Below are positions 18,066 to 26,355 of a DNA stretch of 64,000 nt, piece by piece. The stretch comes from Heterotrichella gracilis (lineage: Eukaryota; Sar; Xanthophyceae; Tribonematales; Xanthonemataceae). Under the pieces are notes generated by a model. That model made no database searches and was not told where the DNA came from. It saw nothing but the letters and a program-made list of their open reading frames with translations. Positions within the stretch are counted from its first letter, which is position 1; every line of letters begins with the position of its first letter. Both the position numbers and the translations under genes were made by a program. The stretch covers positions 744,001-808,000 of the forward strand of contig JAULBX010011099.1 in assembly GCA_032358255.1 (NCBI GenBank), given 5' to 3'.

Positions 18066-18262
18066 CCACTTAGACACTTAGTGCACTGAGGAGCACTAAG
18101 GATAGTAGACAGTACGCAGGAGCAATAGGCAGTTAGGGTTTATTTCTTTGCGAACATTGCGTCTTTGCGCGAAACAATATTTAGGCAGTAGGCAGGAGTA
18201 TTTGGCAGGGATAGTTTGCATAAGCACTTGATTTCTTTGCGAACTTGGCGTCTCTGCGCGAC
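18066..18262. repeat. Composite intergenic repeat behind parC
   Basis: The gap 18050-18348 has no supported gene. 18066-18100 is a CACTTAG-type element starting CCACTTAG. 18143-18175 and 18232-18262 are two copies of a phrase with the core TTTCTTTGCGAAC then GCGTCTnTGCGCGA. Between them lies GGCAGTAGGCAGGAG (about 18184-18198), the complement of phrases at 58135-58162. Direct repeats of different dispersed families sit end to end here. Confidence 0.7.
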
Positions 18263-18348
18263 ATTAACACCGGATTGGCAGTTGGCAGTGTGTGGAAAAA
18301 ATAAACAGATCAAACCTTCATATAAAAAATCCCTTAAAATTGAAACGC

Positions 18349-18729
18349 ATGAAAACTACCTCTTTATTTTTTGCAGCTTTAATTGTATTACTTAGTTCGT
18401 GTCGTAAGGACAGAACCTGTAACTGCACGGTAACGAAAGAAGGAACAGTAACTACCCGAAATCAAACACCGGGAATTTCTATTAGCATTTCACCCTTACC
18501 AGCTATTGAGGTAGTTGCACCAAGCGACACCACCATTGTAAGTCCATTGAATGGAACTTATGAGGAGAAAACGGTTTATCAGGACATTAAACTCAAAACG
18601 GCTAAAAGCAACTGTGTTTCAAATTATGAAGTGAGTGTTTCAGAAAATTCTGTACAAATCCTTCCGGGAACCGCAACCATAACAACGACTCAGACGGGTA
18701 AAAAAATATATTCTTGTAAGATCGAATAA
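18349..18729 (+). CDS. Small lipoprotein of unknown function
   Basis: 126 residues from ATG 18349; a longer frame begins at 18292 but would add an atypical charged N-terminus before the lipobox. The signal peptide LFFAALIVLLSSC ends in a lipobox Cys18, followed by RKDRTCNCTVTKEG. The mature part is Thr/Ser-rich with a second Cys pair near residues 23-25 and Cys at the C-terminus (KIYSCKIE), so disulphides are likely after export. No family is recognised. Confidence 0.72.
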   Translation: MKTTSLFFAALIVLLSSCRKDRTCNCTVTKEGTVTTRNQTPGISISISPLPAIEVVAPSDTTIVSPLNGTYEEKTVYQDIKLKTAKSNCVSNYEVSVSENSVQILPGTATITTTQTGKKIYSCKIE

Positions 18730-18787
18730 TTAAAATTTCATTAAGTTCAATAGATCATCCCAGAATAAGCATTCTAAATTCAGAAAT

Positions 18788-19936
18788 TTGTCCAATATAC
18801 TCAAACGTAAAGTCCCTGATCTACCTAATCTCCATGCACTCAGAGGCATTGCTGCTCTTATGGTTGTTGTCTATCATTTTGATGGTATTGTTATGGGTTT
18901 GAACTTTTCACATGGAAGTTCAATCATTCATAAGGGGTATTTAATGGTTGATTTGTTCTTTATTCTGAGTGGTTTCATCATATTGCATGTTTATGGTGAT
19001 TACTTTTCAAAGCAACTAAGTTGGAAAAATTATTTCAATTTTCTCAAGGCAAGATTTGCGCGGATCTATCCACTTCACCTATTTACTTTACTGTTAGTCG
19101 TTTTTATTTTTTACGCTTCTTTAAATTCTTATATGTTAGGAGATATGAGCAATTCAATTTATGATCCGGCTGCTATCCCTTCTCATTTATTTTTGCTTCA
19201 ATCGTTTGGTTTACAAAGAATTTTCACATGGAATATTACTTCATGGAGCATTAGTGCAGAATGGTTTGCATATCTTTTATTTCCATTTATGGCCTTATTT
19301 ATAAGTAAGAAAAAAATGTTCACCTATTTGATGATGGTTGTATTTGTAATATTTATCTATTTGGCCATAGTTTATTACCTACCTCGTTCAATATTGTCAA
19401 AAAGTATTCTGAACATGAATGATATTAATGTCTCCTATGATTGGGGATTTTTAAGAGGACTTGCGGGTTTTATGACGGGTATGATTGCTTATTATTTGTA
19501 TCAGAACAAAAAATTAATCTATTTTTTATCAAAGGATATTATAGGATTGGCAAGCATCATCCTGCTTGCAACTGCTTTATCTAATCAAATCAATGATCTT
19601 GTTTATATTCCCTTGTTTATGATTCTTCTTTTATGTTTTGCAGGGAACAATCAAATTCTAAGTAAAATTTTTACATTAAAGCCATTTCAATTTGTTGGTA
19701 AAATATCCTATTCCATTTATATGCTGCATTATATTCTAATTTTCACGGTTTTATTACCGGCTTTAGATCTGATGCGATTCAACTATACAGGGCCTGGGAG
19801 TTTAAATCCAAAACTAAGCATAGGCCTATCTCTTTGTTTAATGTTTCTGATGTTAGTTGTGTTGTTTTCTTCACTGAGTTATGATCTCATTGAAAAGCCA
19901 TTTCGTAATTGGATAAATAAAAAAAGGCCAGGGTAA
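18788..19936 (+). CDS. Acyltransferase 3 family membrane protein (OafA-like)
   Basis: 382 residues from an inferred TTG start; no ATG precedes the conserved segment. The family hallmark is LPNLHALRGIAALMVVVYHF with the catalytic-site His, then FFILSGFIILHVYGDYF and an R-x-x-R motif (KARFARIYPLHLFTLLL). The remainder has about ten hydrophobic segments, ending FSSLSYDLIEKPFRNW. Members transfer acyl groups to surface sugars, for example O-antigen O-acetylation. The substrate here is unknown; the glycan locus is about 9 kb away and may be related. It ends convergently with gap. Confidence 0.88.
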   Translation: MSNILKRKVPDLPNLHALRGIAALMVVVYHFDGIVMGLNFSHGSSIIHKGYLMVDLFFILSGFIILHVYGDYFSKQLSWKNYFNFLKARFARIYPLHLFTLLLVVFIFYASLNSYMLGDMSNSIYDPAAIPSHLFLLQSFGLQRIFTWNITSWSISAEWFAYLLFPFMALFISKKKMFTYLMMVVFVIFIYLAIVYYLPRSILSKSILNMNDINVSYDWGFLRGLAGFMTGMIAYYLYQNKKLIYFLSKDIIGLASIILLATALSNQINDLVYIPLFMILLLCFAGNNQILSKIFTLKPFQFVGKISYSIYMLHYILIFTVLLPALDLMRFNYTGPGSLNPKLSIGLSLCLMFLMLVVLFSSLSYDLIEKPFRNWINKKRPG

Positions 19937-19955
19937 GTGTAAAAGCGTTTTACAC
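19937..19955. terminator. Short hairpin between the convergent acyltransferase and gap genes
   Basis: Eight-base stem GTGTAAAA / TTTTACAC with a GCG loop, starting immediately behind the acyltransferase stop codon and 15 bases before the gap stop codon. Its position between converging genes suits a bidirectional terminator; there is no long T-run. Confidence 0.45.
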
Positions 19956-19969
19956 GCGTTCTAACTTAT

Positions 19970-20962
19970 TTATTTCCCCATCTTCATCACGAGCTCTACC
20001 AAACGATTGCTATAACCCCATTCGTTATCGTACCAGCCGATGATCTTTACCAATTTGCCTACAACGCTTGTAAATTCTGAATCGTAGAGCACACTGTGCG
20101 GATTTCCCACCACATCAATGCTTACTATGGGATCTTCGGTGTATTGTAAAATTCCTTTTAAGTTTGTTTGGGCTGCCAGTTTAAAGGCTGCGTTGATCTC
20201 TTCTGCATTTGGTGTTTTACTGAGAATACAGGTAATATCTGTTAAAGAACCATCAGGCACCGGCACACGCATACCACAACCACCAATCTTCCCTTCCAGT
20301 TGCGGAAAAATTTTGGTGATGGCTTTTGCCGCTCCTGTGGAGGTTGGAATAATGCTTAAAGCGGCTGCACGCGCCCTTCGCAGATCTTTGTGCGGGGCAT
20401 CGTGAATGCGTTGATCGTTTGTGTAGGAGTGGACGGTAGTAATATACGCTTGTTCAATACCAAACTGCTCCAGCACTTTTAACATGGGTGCCGCACAATT
20501 GGTGGTACAGCTGGCATTTGATACAATCAGGTCTTCTTTGGTCAAGATCTGATCATTCACACCAAGAACAACGGATTTGATGCTATCCTCTTTTGGCGGG
20601 GCGGATAAGATCACTTTTTTAGCACCAGCCGCAATGTGCAAGCCTGCCGTTTTTTTATCTAAAAAATGTCCGGTACTTTCAATCACCGTATCCACATTTA
20701 GTTCTTTCCAAGGTAATTGAGAAGGGTCTTTAAAGGCAACAGTTCTAATTTTTTGTCCGTTCACAATGAGTGTATTTTCTTCATGTGTCACGGTTCCCGG
20801 AAAGGCACGATGAACCGAGTCGTATTTTAATAAATGGGCCAAGGTTGCAGTGTCTGCAATGTCATTGATGGCCACAATTTCAATTTCAGGATGGTTTATG
20901 CAATTGCGTAAGAATACTCTTCCTATTCGGCCAAATCCATTAATCGCTACTTTTATTTTCAT
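19970..20962 (-). CDS. gap: Glyceraldehyde-3-phosphate dehydrogenase, type I
   Basis: 330 residues. Cofactor-binding start KVAINGFGRIGRVFLRN, catalytic Cys152 in SNASCTTNCAAPMLK, and the conserved histidine segment TTVHSYTNDQRIHDAPH. Pro-rich conserved PTSTGAAKAITKIFP and the C-terminal WYDNEWGYSNRLVELV are also present. Oxidises glyceraldehyde 3-phosphate with NAD+ and phosphate to 1,3-bisphosphoglycerate. Asp at the N-domain (AINDIAD) is typical of NAD preference. It lies 11 bases after the following WG-like gene in the same direction. Confidence 0.96.
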   Translation of the reverse strand: MKIKVAINGFGRIGRVFLRNCINHPEIEIVAINDIADTATLAHLLKYDSVHRAFPGTVTHEENTLIVNGQKIRTVAFKDPSQLPWKELNVDTVIESTGHFLDKKTAGLHIAAGAKKVILSAPPKEDSIKSVVLGVNDQILTKEDLIVSNASCTTNCAAPMLKVLEQFGIEQAYITTVHSYTNDQRIHDAPHKDLRRARAAALSIIPTSTGAAKAITKIFPQLEGKIGGCGMRVPVPDGSLTDITCILSKTPNAEEINAAFKLAAQTNLKGILQYTEDPIVSIDVVGNPHSVLYDSEFTSVVGKLVKIIGWYDNEWGYSNRLVELVMKMGK

Positions 20963-20973
20963 GAGATCCTGAT

Positions 20974-21861
20974 TTATTTAAATGGTATTTTTTTATTTGT
21001 GTTGAGATCATAAAGATACCAGTCTTTTTTTACGCGGACGATAATTTCATCATGCGCATGAATTCTCAGTTCATCTGCCGTAAAGGTGGTTTCTTGTTTT
21101 GTTTCTCTGTTGTAAAAAATATAATATTCTTTCGGTTCAAATATTTTATGGATCAAAAAATGTTTGGTGGCCATATCAATGTGGCGGTAGGAGGCTTCTG
21201 ATTTTCTGCCTTCATAATCAAAAACCACATCTTCGGAGTTTGCCCGAATACCGGCGCTGCAAGCAGTTATCAGAGAGTCACTCGTATTGATCTTAATGGT
21301 TGAATAATTAAATGGAACAATTTCTCTTTCCATGGTATTGATCAATCCGCTCACTAACACATCGCCTTCATTAAGGATCTGAGCAAAATAAAAGTTCTTA
21401 TCATTGCTTACGCTCACGTCTTGATAACCCTTAAAGGTCAGTTGTTTCAAATCCTTATTGACCAGATTTTTTTTGCCTTTTGCCGTCACCACAAAAATAT
21501 CCTGATTGCCTTGAAAGCTTGCCACCGTTGACTTGCCTAATGAAAAAACACTAAGGGTGTCGCCGTATTCTGATCTTGCCACAAAACGCTCAGCCTTTTT
21601 GTTGAGATAATTGCAGGCATACGAGGTGGTCATGGTTTTGATGAATTGACTGGAGGCGGCTTTTCTGATCTTAAAGCAGGCCAAACAAACCCGGTTAGTT
21701 GAATCAAAATTAAAAATGGTATCATATACAGCCGGAACAATAAACGTTTCATTTTCTTTGATGCCCCATTTGGAGTTTTGTTTTTCAATGCGGCATTGAG
21801 ATTGAAGGGATTTAACACTTAACAGAAACAGAAGAACAAGTATGCCAAAAGTGCTTTTCAA
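20974..21861 (-). CDS. Exported WG-repeat-like protein of unknown function
   Basis: 295 residues from an inferred TTG start. The signal peptide TFGILVLLFLLSVKSLQSQ is followed by NSKWGIKENETFIVPAVYD, a typical WG-repeat unit, then further beta units (AKGKKNLVNKDLKQLTFKG, GLINTMEREIVPFNYST). WG repeats are short beta-rich modules found in bacterial extracellular proteins. No catalytic site is visible. It lies upstream of gap in the same direction with an 11-base gap, so the two may share a transcript. Confidence 0.72.
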   Translation of the reverse strand: MKSTFGILVLLFLLSVKSLQSQCRIEKQNSKWGIKENETFIVPAVYDTIFNFDSTNRVCLACFKIRKAASSQFIKTMTTSYACNYLNKKAERFVARSEYGDTLSVFSLGKSTVASFQGNQDIFVVTAKGKKNLVNKDLKQLTFKGYQDVSVSNDKNFYFAQILNEGDVLVSGLINTMEREIVPFNYSTIKINTSDSLITACSAGIRANSEDVVFDYEGRKSEASYRHIDMATKHFLIHKIFEPKEYYIFYNRETKQETTFTADELRIHAHDEIIVRVKKDWYLYDLNTNKKIPFK

Positions 21862-21990
21862 GAGAAAGGGATTAAAGAACTAAAATAAGATTTTTTTTGC
21901 AATAGTACCATTCACCGACAGAATAGTTTTGCTCACCGCCTCCCGGTATCTTCTAACCTAATCCAGCTGTTTTATCCTTTTTAACCACTG

Positions 21991-21998
21991 TATCTTTA
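21991..21998 (+). promoter_or_regulatory. Possible -7 box for the LiaF-like operon
   Basis: TATCTTTA matches TAnnTTT but has A instead of the final G; it lies 17 bases before the ATG of the first gene of the four-gene operon. Confidence 0.3.
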
Positions 21999-22015
21999 CA
22001 TAAAAAATAAACAAC

Positions 22016-22816
22016 ATGGAAGTACAAAATAATCAACAGGAAGAAATGTGGCAACGAATGGAACAAACCCATCGCCGCGGAAAAATAGTAAGTGGTTTGT
22101 TGGTATTAACAATCGGAAGTCTTTTTCTGGCACGTGAATTAGGGGCAGAGTTACCAAGCTGGTTATTGAGTTGGAAGATGTTACTCATTGGCATTGGTCT
22201 CGTTATTGGAATTAAACACCGTTTTAAAAACATGGCCTGGTTAATACTGGTTGTGATAGGAAGTTCTTTTCTGATCTCTGATCTTTATCCAGAAATGCAT
22301 CTACGTCCGGTTTTGTGGCCTATTGTGCTCATCCTTGTAGGTTTGGTGATGGTTTTTAAACCTCGCAATAAACGTTGCAGAAACCGAAGATACAATCGTA
22401 TAAACTGGCGAGAAGGCAAACATGGGATGAACGATCCTTATGTGGCGGCGTATTACGATAAAAAAGACTATAATAAGGATGATGTCATTGATTCGACTTG
22501 TATTTTTTCGGAAACAAAAAAAAACGTGCTTTCTAAAAACTTTAAGGGGGGCGAGGTGATCACTATTTTTGGCGGAACAGAATTAAATTTAATGCAGGCT
22601 GACTTTGAAGAATCAGCTAAACTTGAAATTGAACAGGTCTTTGCTGGAACCAAATTATTAGTACCTGCCAATTGGGAAATAAAATCGGAAGTGGTGACCA
22701 TCTTTGGAAGTTTGGAGGATAAAAGACCTATGCCTGCTGCAGGAACAGAGAAGACAAAAACTCTTATACTCATTGGTACAACCGTGTTTGGCGGCATCGA
22801 TATCAGAAGTTATTAA
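22016..22816 (+). CDS. LiaF-like membrane protein
   Basis: 266 residues. Four hydrophobic segments are visible in residues 25-120 (SGLLVLTIGSLFLARELG, MLLIGIGLVIGIKHRF, MAWLILVVIGSSFLISDLY, LWPIVLILVGLVMVF), followed by a basic linker and a C-terminal beta-helix-like domain with VITIFGGTELNLMQADF and VFAGTKLLVPANWEIKSEVV. This is the DUF5668/LiaF C-terminal arrangement, associated elsewhere with sensing of cell-envelope stress near a two-component system. It is first of a tight four-gene operon with DUF4288, LytS and LytTR proteins. The role here is inferred from context. Confidence 0.82.
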   Translation: MEVQNNQQEEMWQRMEQTHRRGKIVSGLLVLTIGSLFLARELGAELPSWLLSWKMLLIGIGLVIGIKHRFKNMAWLILVVIGSSFLISDLYPEMHLRPVLWPIVLILVGLVMVFKPRNKRCRNRRYNRINWREGKHGMNDPYVAAYYDKKDYNKDDVIDSTCIFSETKKNVLSKNFKGGEVITIFGGTELNLMQADFEESAKLEIEQVFAGTKLLVPANWEIKSEVVTIFGSLEDKRPMPAAGTEKTKTLILIGTTVFGGIDIRSY

Positions 22817-22831
22817 TCAGAAGAGAACGAT

Positions 22832-23179
22832 ATGAAAAATTACCTTGTAAAACTACTTTTTAATATTAATATTGATGACGGAAATGACCGTTCTCAATTT
22901 GATGAGCAAATTAGAATGATAAAATCCTGCAGTCCGGAAGAAGCTTTTTTTAAAGCACGGACTATTGGCAGAGAAGAAGAGTCCACCTTTTTAAACGCTG
23001 AGAATAAACTGGTGAGCTGGCATTTTGTGGATGTGTTAGAATTATATGCCTTGAACAGTTATGATGACGGTGAAGTGCTTTATTCTACTGGGCATAAAGA
23101 AGCAGATCATCAATCGTATATTAGGTATATAAAACAAAAAGCCATCGAATTGCAGACAAAGAATCTCAGCTTTGCTTAA
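22832..23179 (+). CDS. DUF4288 family protein
   Basis: 115 residues. It resembles DUF4288: NYLVKLLFNINIDDG, SCSPEEAFFKARTIGREEES, and WHFVDVLELYALNSYDDGEV. There is no signal peptide or membrane segment. Function unknown. It is 15 bases behind the LiaF-like gene and 6 bases before the histidine kinase gene, so it belongs to the same operon and might modulate the sensor. Confidence 0.75.
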   Translation: MKNYLVKLLFNINIDDGNDRSQFDEQIRMIKSCSPEEAFFKARTIGREEESTFLNAENKLVSWHFVDVLELYALNSYDDGEVLYSTGHKEADHQSYIRYIKQKAIELQTKNLSFA

Positions 23180-23185
23180 AAAGAA

Positions 23186-24232
23186 TTGAAAAACTACTCG
23201 CTATATTCGATCAAAAACAGTATTTGGGTATTTGTTGCCGGCACGGTTCTATGGATCGTCTTTCAAGCCATTGTGCTGCATCGTTTGGACATAGAGTGGT
23301 CGCAAGCATTTATGGATGGTGCTATTTCAGGAATTTTGCTCGCGGGATTAAGTGCAGGAACAATAACTATTTACCGCTTTTACCAGCCCGGAAGCAGTAA
23401 TCGTTTGTATCGATTTATTTATGCAGTTGGCATTGCCGCGCTTTTTGCGCTCGGCGTGAGAAGCATCCTTTCATATATATTCAAAGAAGACAGCATGTAT
23501 TTGATTTTTTTGGAAAAATCAATGCCTATTCGATTCATCACCTCTTTTTTAGTCTTAGCCTTTATTACATTATTGAACTGGATGTGGAATGTTTTAAAAG
23601 ATCAAAAGGAACAAGAAACGAGAAAGAACGAGGCTGAACAACTAGTGAAAGAAGCTGAATTGGTAAGATTAAGACAACAATTACAGCCGCATTTTTTATT
23701 CAACAGTTTAAATTCCATCAGCGCTTTAGCGGGAACCAAACCACAGGAAGCAAGAAAAATGATCCAGCAGTTATCTGATTTTTTGCGAGGAACTTTAAGG
23801 AGAGACGAAAAACAACTGGTAAGTCTTCGGGAAGAATTAGATAATCTGGAATTATATCTTGAAATTGAAAAAGTGCGATTTGGCCATCGTTTGCAGGTAA
23901 ACATAGAGGCGCCTGAAAAATGTTATGGCATGCAATTGCCTCCCATGCTGCTTCAGCCCATTGTTGAGAATGCGATCAAATTTGGATTGTATGGTACCAT
24001 TGAAGAAATTAGTATTGACATTATGATGAGCTGCGAAAACCATTTTTTGATCATTGAAGTAAAAAATCCGTTCGACGCCGACACACAACACGCATCAAAA
24101 GGTTCAGGCTTTGGACTGACTTATTTGCAACGTCGCTTATTTTTATTGTTTAGCAGAAATGATTTGATAACGACAGAAAAAACCGACAAGCTATTCATAG
24201 CAAGACTAAAGATCCCTCAGCTTAACGAATAA
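23186..24232 (+). CDS. LytS-type sensor histidine kinase
   Basis: 348 residues from an inferred TTG start. Four hydrophobic segments in residues 9-130 (for example FVAGTVLWIVFQAIVL and FLVLAFITLLNWMWNVL), then a coiled linker and the LytS-type dimerisation domain with the phosphorylated His in LQPHFLFNSLNSISAL. The ATPase domain shows PPMLLQPIVENAIKFG and GSGFGLTYLQRRL (N and G boxes). Partner is the LytTR regulator of 24236. The short sensor region has no extracytoplasmic domain, so the signal is probably membrane-borne, consistent with the LiaF-like neighbour. Confidence 0.9.
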   Translation: MKNYSLYSIKNSIWVFVAGTVLWIVFQAIVLHRLDIEWSQAFMDGAISGILLAGLSAGTITIYRFYQPGSSNRLYRFIYAVGIAALFALGVRSILSYIFKEDSMYLIFLEKSMPIRFITSFLVLAFITLLNWMWNVLKDQKEQETRKNEAEQLVKEAELVRLRQQLQPHFLFNSLNSISALAGTKPQEARKMIQQLSDFLRGTLRRDEKQLVSLREELDNLELYLEIEKVRFGHRLQVNIEAPEKCYGMQLPPMLLQPIVENAIKFGLYGTIEEISIDIMMSCENHFLIIEVKNPFDADTQHASKGSGFGLTYLQRRLFLLFSRNDLITTEKTDKLFIARLKIPQLNE

Positions 24233-24235
24233 GGA

Positions 24236-24979
24236 ATGAAGAAAATTATTATCATAGACGATGAACCACTGGCCAGAAGTATTGTGAAGGAATACCTCCA
24301 GGGGTTTTCACAAATAGAAATAGTTGCAGAATGCAACAATGGCTACGAAGGTGTAAAGGCCATTCAGCAGCATAAACCCGATCTCATTTTTTTAGATATT
24401 CAAATGCCTAAGATCAATGGCTTTGAAATGCTTGAATTAGTGGAGGAAATGCCTTCTGTGATTTTTACAACAGCCTTTGATGAGTATGCCATTAAAGCCT
24501 TTGAAGCCAATGCCATTGATTATTTATTAAAACCCTTTAGTGAAGAACGATTTTGTGTGGCCATCGAAAAATGGCTTTCTAAAAAAGAAGACAGATCAGA
24601 AAGTCAGACACAACTAAAACAACTGATAGAGAATGATAAAAATTCAGAGGAAAGTACACGCATCGTTATTCGAAATCAAAATGAGATCAGTATTATTCCG
24701 GTAACAGACATTGTTTACATTGAAGCCTATGATGATTATGTAAAGATCTTCACCAAAGACAGCTACTTTTTGAAAAAGAAGACCATGAATTTTTATGAAA
24801 ACACCTTAGATCCGACTCAGTTTTTCAGAACGCATCGTTCTTATATCATCAATCTCAGCCATCTTACGCGCATTGAGTCTTATGAGAAGAACGCCTATAT
24901 AGCGCTTCTAAAATCCGGTAAAAAAATCCCCTTAAGCAGAACTAGTTACTCAAAATTGAAGGAGAAGCTGGGAATCTGA
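24236..24979 (+). CDS. LytTR-family response regulator
   Basis: 247 residues. The receiver domain occupies residues 1-120: KIIIIDDEPLARS (acidic pair), phosphoacceptor Asp54 in LIFLDIQMPKINGFEM, TTAFDEY and LLKPF (conserved Lys). The LytTR DNA-binding domain covers residues 145-245: IIPVTDIVYIEAYDDYVKIF and FFRTHRSYIINLSHLTRIE. It begins 3 bases after the LytS stop codon, which marks a cognate pair. The target genes are unknown; LytTR boxes were not searched for. Confidence 0.93.
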   Translation: MKKIIIIDDEPLARSIVKEYLQGFSQIEIVAECNNGYEGVKAIQQHKPDLIFLDIQMPKINGFEMLELVEEMPSVIFTTAFDEYAIKAFEANAIDYLLKPFSEERFCVAIEKWLSKKEDRSESQTQLKQLIENDKNSEESTRIVIRNQNEISIIPVTDIVYIEAYDDYVKIFTKDSYFLKKKTMNFYENTLDPTQFFRTHRSYIINLSHLTRIESYEKNAYIALLKSGKKIPLSRTSYSKLKEKLGI

Positions 24980-25069
24980 CCCGAACTCTTCTCCAAATAG
25001 ATTCATGTATAGACTTGATATATCAACTTTCAGTTAATATCACCTTAAGAAGCATTCACTTTAAAAGTG

Positions 25070-25077
25070 TAATTTTG
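25070..25077 (+). promoter_or_regulatory. Bacteroidota -7 box for ppa
   Basis: TAATTTTG matches TAnnTTTG and lies 16 bases before the ppa ATG. No clear -33 TTTG. Confidence 0.45.
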
Positions 25078-25093
25078 TGTTTCTAAAATAAAC

Positions 25094-25729
25094 ATGAAAG
25101 TACAATTATATAAACCTCATCCCTGGCATGGGATTCCTATTGGGGATGAATGTCCGAAAATTGTGACTGCTTATATTGAAATGGTACCGGCAGACACTGT
25201 GAAATATGAAATAGATAAACTCACGGGTTATCGCAAGGTAGATCGTCCCCAAAAATTCTCCAATTATTTACCTGCTTTATATGGCTTTGTACCTCAAACC
25301 TATTGTGATGAGCATGTACGCGCTTATGCCGAATTAATGAGCGGAAAAAAAGTAGAGCAGGGGGATGGTGATCCATTGGATATTTGTGTACTCACCGAAC
25401 GAAATATTACTAGTGGCGATATTATTTTAGAAGCGAGACCAATAGGGGGATTTAGAATGATCGATAATGGTGAAGCAGATGATAAGATCATTGCCGTTTT
25501 AAAACAAGATGAAATTTATGGAAGTTTACAGGATGTGACCGAATGCCCGGCCACTTTAATAGATCGCTTAAAACATTATTTTTTAACGTACAAAAATATG
25601 CCCGGGCATGAAAAGAAAGCGGTTGAGATCACCCAGGTATATGGCAGGGAAGAAGCACAAGAAGTGATCTTACGAAGTATGAAAGATTATACGGAGAAAT
25701 TTAAAACGCATTTAAAGGTGGGGGTATAG
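25094..25729 (+). CDS. ppa: Inorganic pyrophosphatase (family I)
   Basis: 211 residues. Hydrolyses pyrophosphate to phosphate with Mg2+, pulling biosynthetic reactions forward. Visible motif: GDGDPLDICVLTERN with the metal-binding Asp cluster; NYLPALYGFVPQTYCDEH supplies Tyr and Glu of the active site; and DDKIIAVLKQDEIYG carries the conserved D-D-K-I-I-A. The C-terminal 74 bases of the gene (25655-25728) are repeated at 26356-26429, behind the toxin-antitoxin genes. The two copies differ in their stop position, so this C-terminus may not be the ancestral one. Confidence 0.94.
   Translation: MKVQLYKPHPWHGIPIGDECPKIVTAYIEMVPADTVKYEIDKLTGYRKVDRPQKFSNYLPALYGFVPQTYCDEHVRAYAELMSGKKVEQGDGDPLDICVLTERNITSGDIILEARPIGGFRMIDNGEADDKIIAVLKQDEIYGSLQDVTECPATLIDRLKHYFLTYKNMPGHEKKAVEITQVYGREEAQEVILRSMKDYTEKFKTHLKVGV
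25655..25728 (+). repeat. 74-bp direct repeat, copy 1 (ppa 3' end)
   Basis: Direct repeat with 26356-26429; 72 of 74 positions identical, offset 701 bases. This copy encodes the last residues of Ppa (AQEVILRSMKDYTEKF and on), up to the final stop codon. Confidence 0.9.
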
Positions 25730-25823
25730 GTCCTCATACAGAATGACATCGTGAGGAAGGAAAGAAGGAGACTTGTAAGTTCGCGTCAAAATTTGTATCT
25801 TAGTATATTCTAAAGTTGTAGTC

Positions 25824-26057
25824 ATGACCCTATATTCCGAGAAAGTAAAACTCAGTCAATTAATTTTAACAATTGAGAGCAAGCACTTGATTGAAAAAAT
25901 AAAGAATTTGATCAAAAATGAAGATGTTGATTTTTGGGATGAGTTGAACGATAATGTTAAGTCAGAAGTTGAACAATCGTTAATGGAGCTGGATGATGAT
26001 GGTGGCATTCCACATGACAAGGTCATGGAAAAACATGCGAAATGGCTAAAAAAATAA
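25824..26057 (+). CDS. Antitoxin of a RelE/ParE-type toxin-antitoxin pair
   Basis: 77 residues, acidic and helical: VDFWDELNDNVKSEVEQSL and LDDDGGIPHDKVMEKHAKW. This FWDEL...GGIPHDEVM style is common in Bacteroidota antitoxins placed just before RelE/ParE toxins. It should bind and neutralise the following toxin and repress the operon. The gene overlaps the toxin start by 16 bases, a usual arrangement for coupling. No DNA-binding motif is obvious by eye. It is more AT-rich than ppa and the whole cassette is bracketed by ppa-derived repeats. Confidence 0.8.
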   Translation: MTLYSEKVKLSQLILTIESKHLIEKIKNLIKNEDVDFWDELNDNVKSEVEQSLMELDDDGGIPHDKVMEKHAKWLKK

Positions 26058-26335
26058 TTTGGTCTACACATGCTTCCTTAAGTTTTGATAAAATAATAGC
26101 ATATCTTGAAAAGGAGTGGAGCGTAAAGGAAATTCAAAAATTGATTTTAAATACTGAAAAGGTCTTACAACAAATTCAATCCGAAAGCATAAAATTCAGA
26201 AGCTCGGGGAAGAAGAATATTCATGAAGTTCTAGTTACTAAACACAATTTATTAATTTATCGCTTAAAAAAGGATCGAATTGAATTGTTGCTATTTTATG
26301 ATACCAGGCAGCATCCTAAAAAGAAAGTAGTTTAG
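26042..26335 (+). CDS. RelE/ParE-superfamily toxin
   Basis: 97 residues, intact, typical size. It begins KKIIWSTHASLSFDKIIAYL and ends with the family signature LLLFYDTRQHPKK. The fold is an alpha/beta mRNA-interferase or gyrase-poison type; which of the two it is cannot be told. It overlaps the antitoxin and sits directly behind ppa, in a cassette bracketed by ppa 3' direct repeats (25655-25728 and 26356-26429). Confidence 0.85.
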   Translation: MAKKIIWSTHASLSFDKIIAYLEKEWSVKEIQKLILNTEKVLQQIQSESIKFRSSGKKNIHEVLVTKHNLLIYRLKKDRIELLLFYDTRQHPKKKVV

Positions 26336-26355
26336 TGTCATATTTCTAAGAAAAG

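Noticed and set aside
18050-18348. Possible CRISPR array from repeated phrases behind parC
   Set aside because: Only two copies of each phrase, imperfect and unevenly spaced, and no cas genes nearby; better read as dispersed intergenic repeats.
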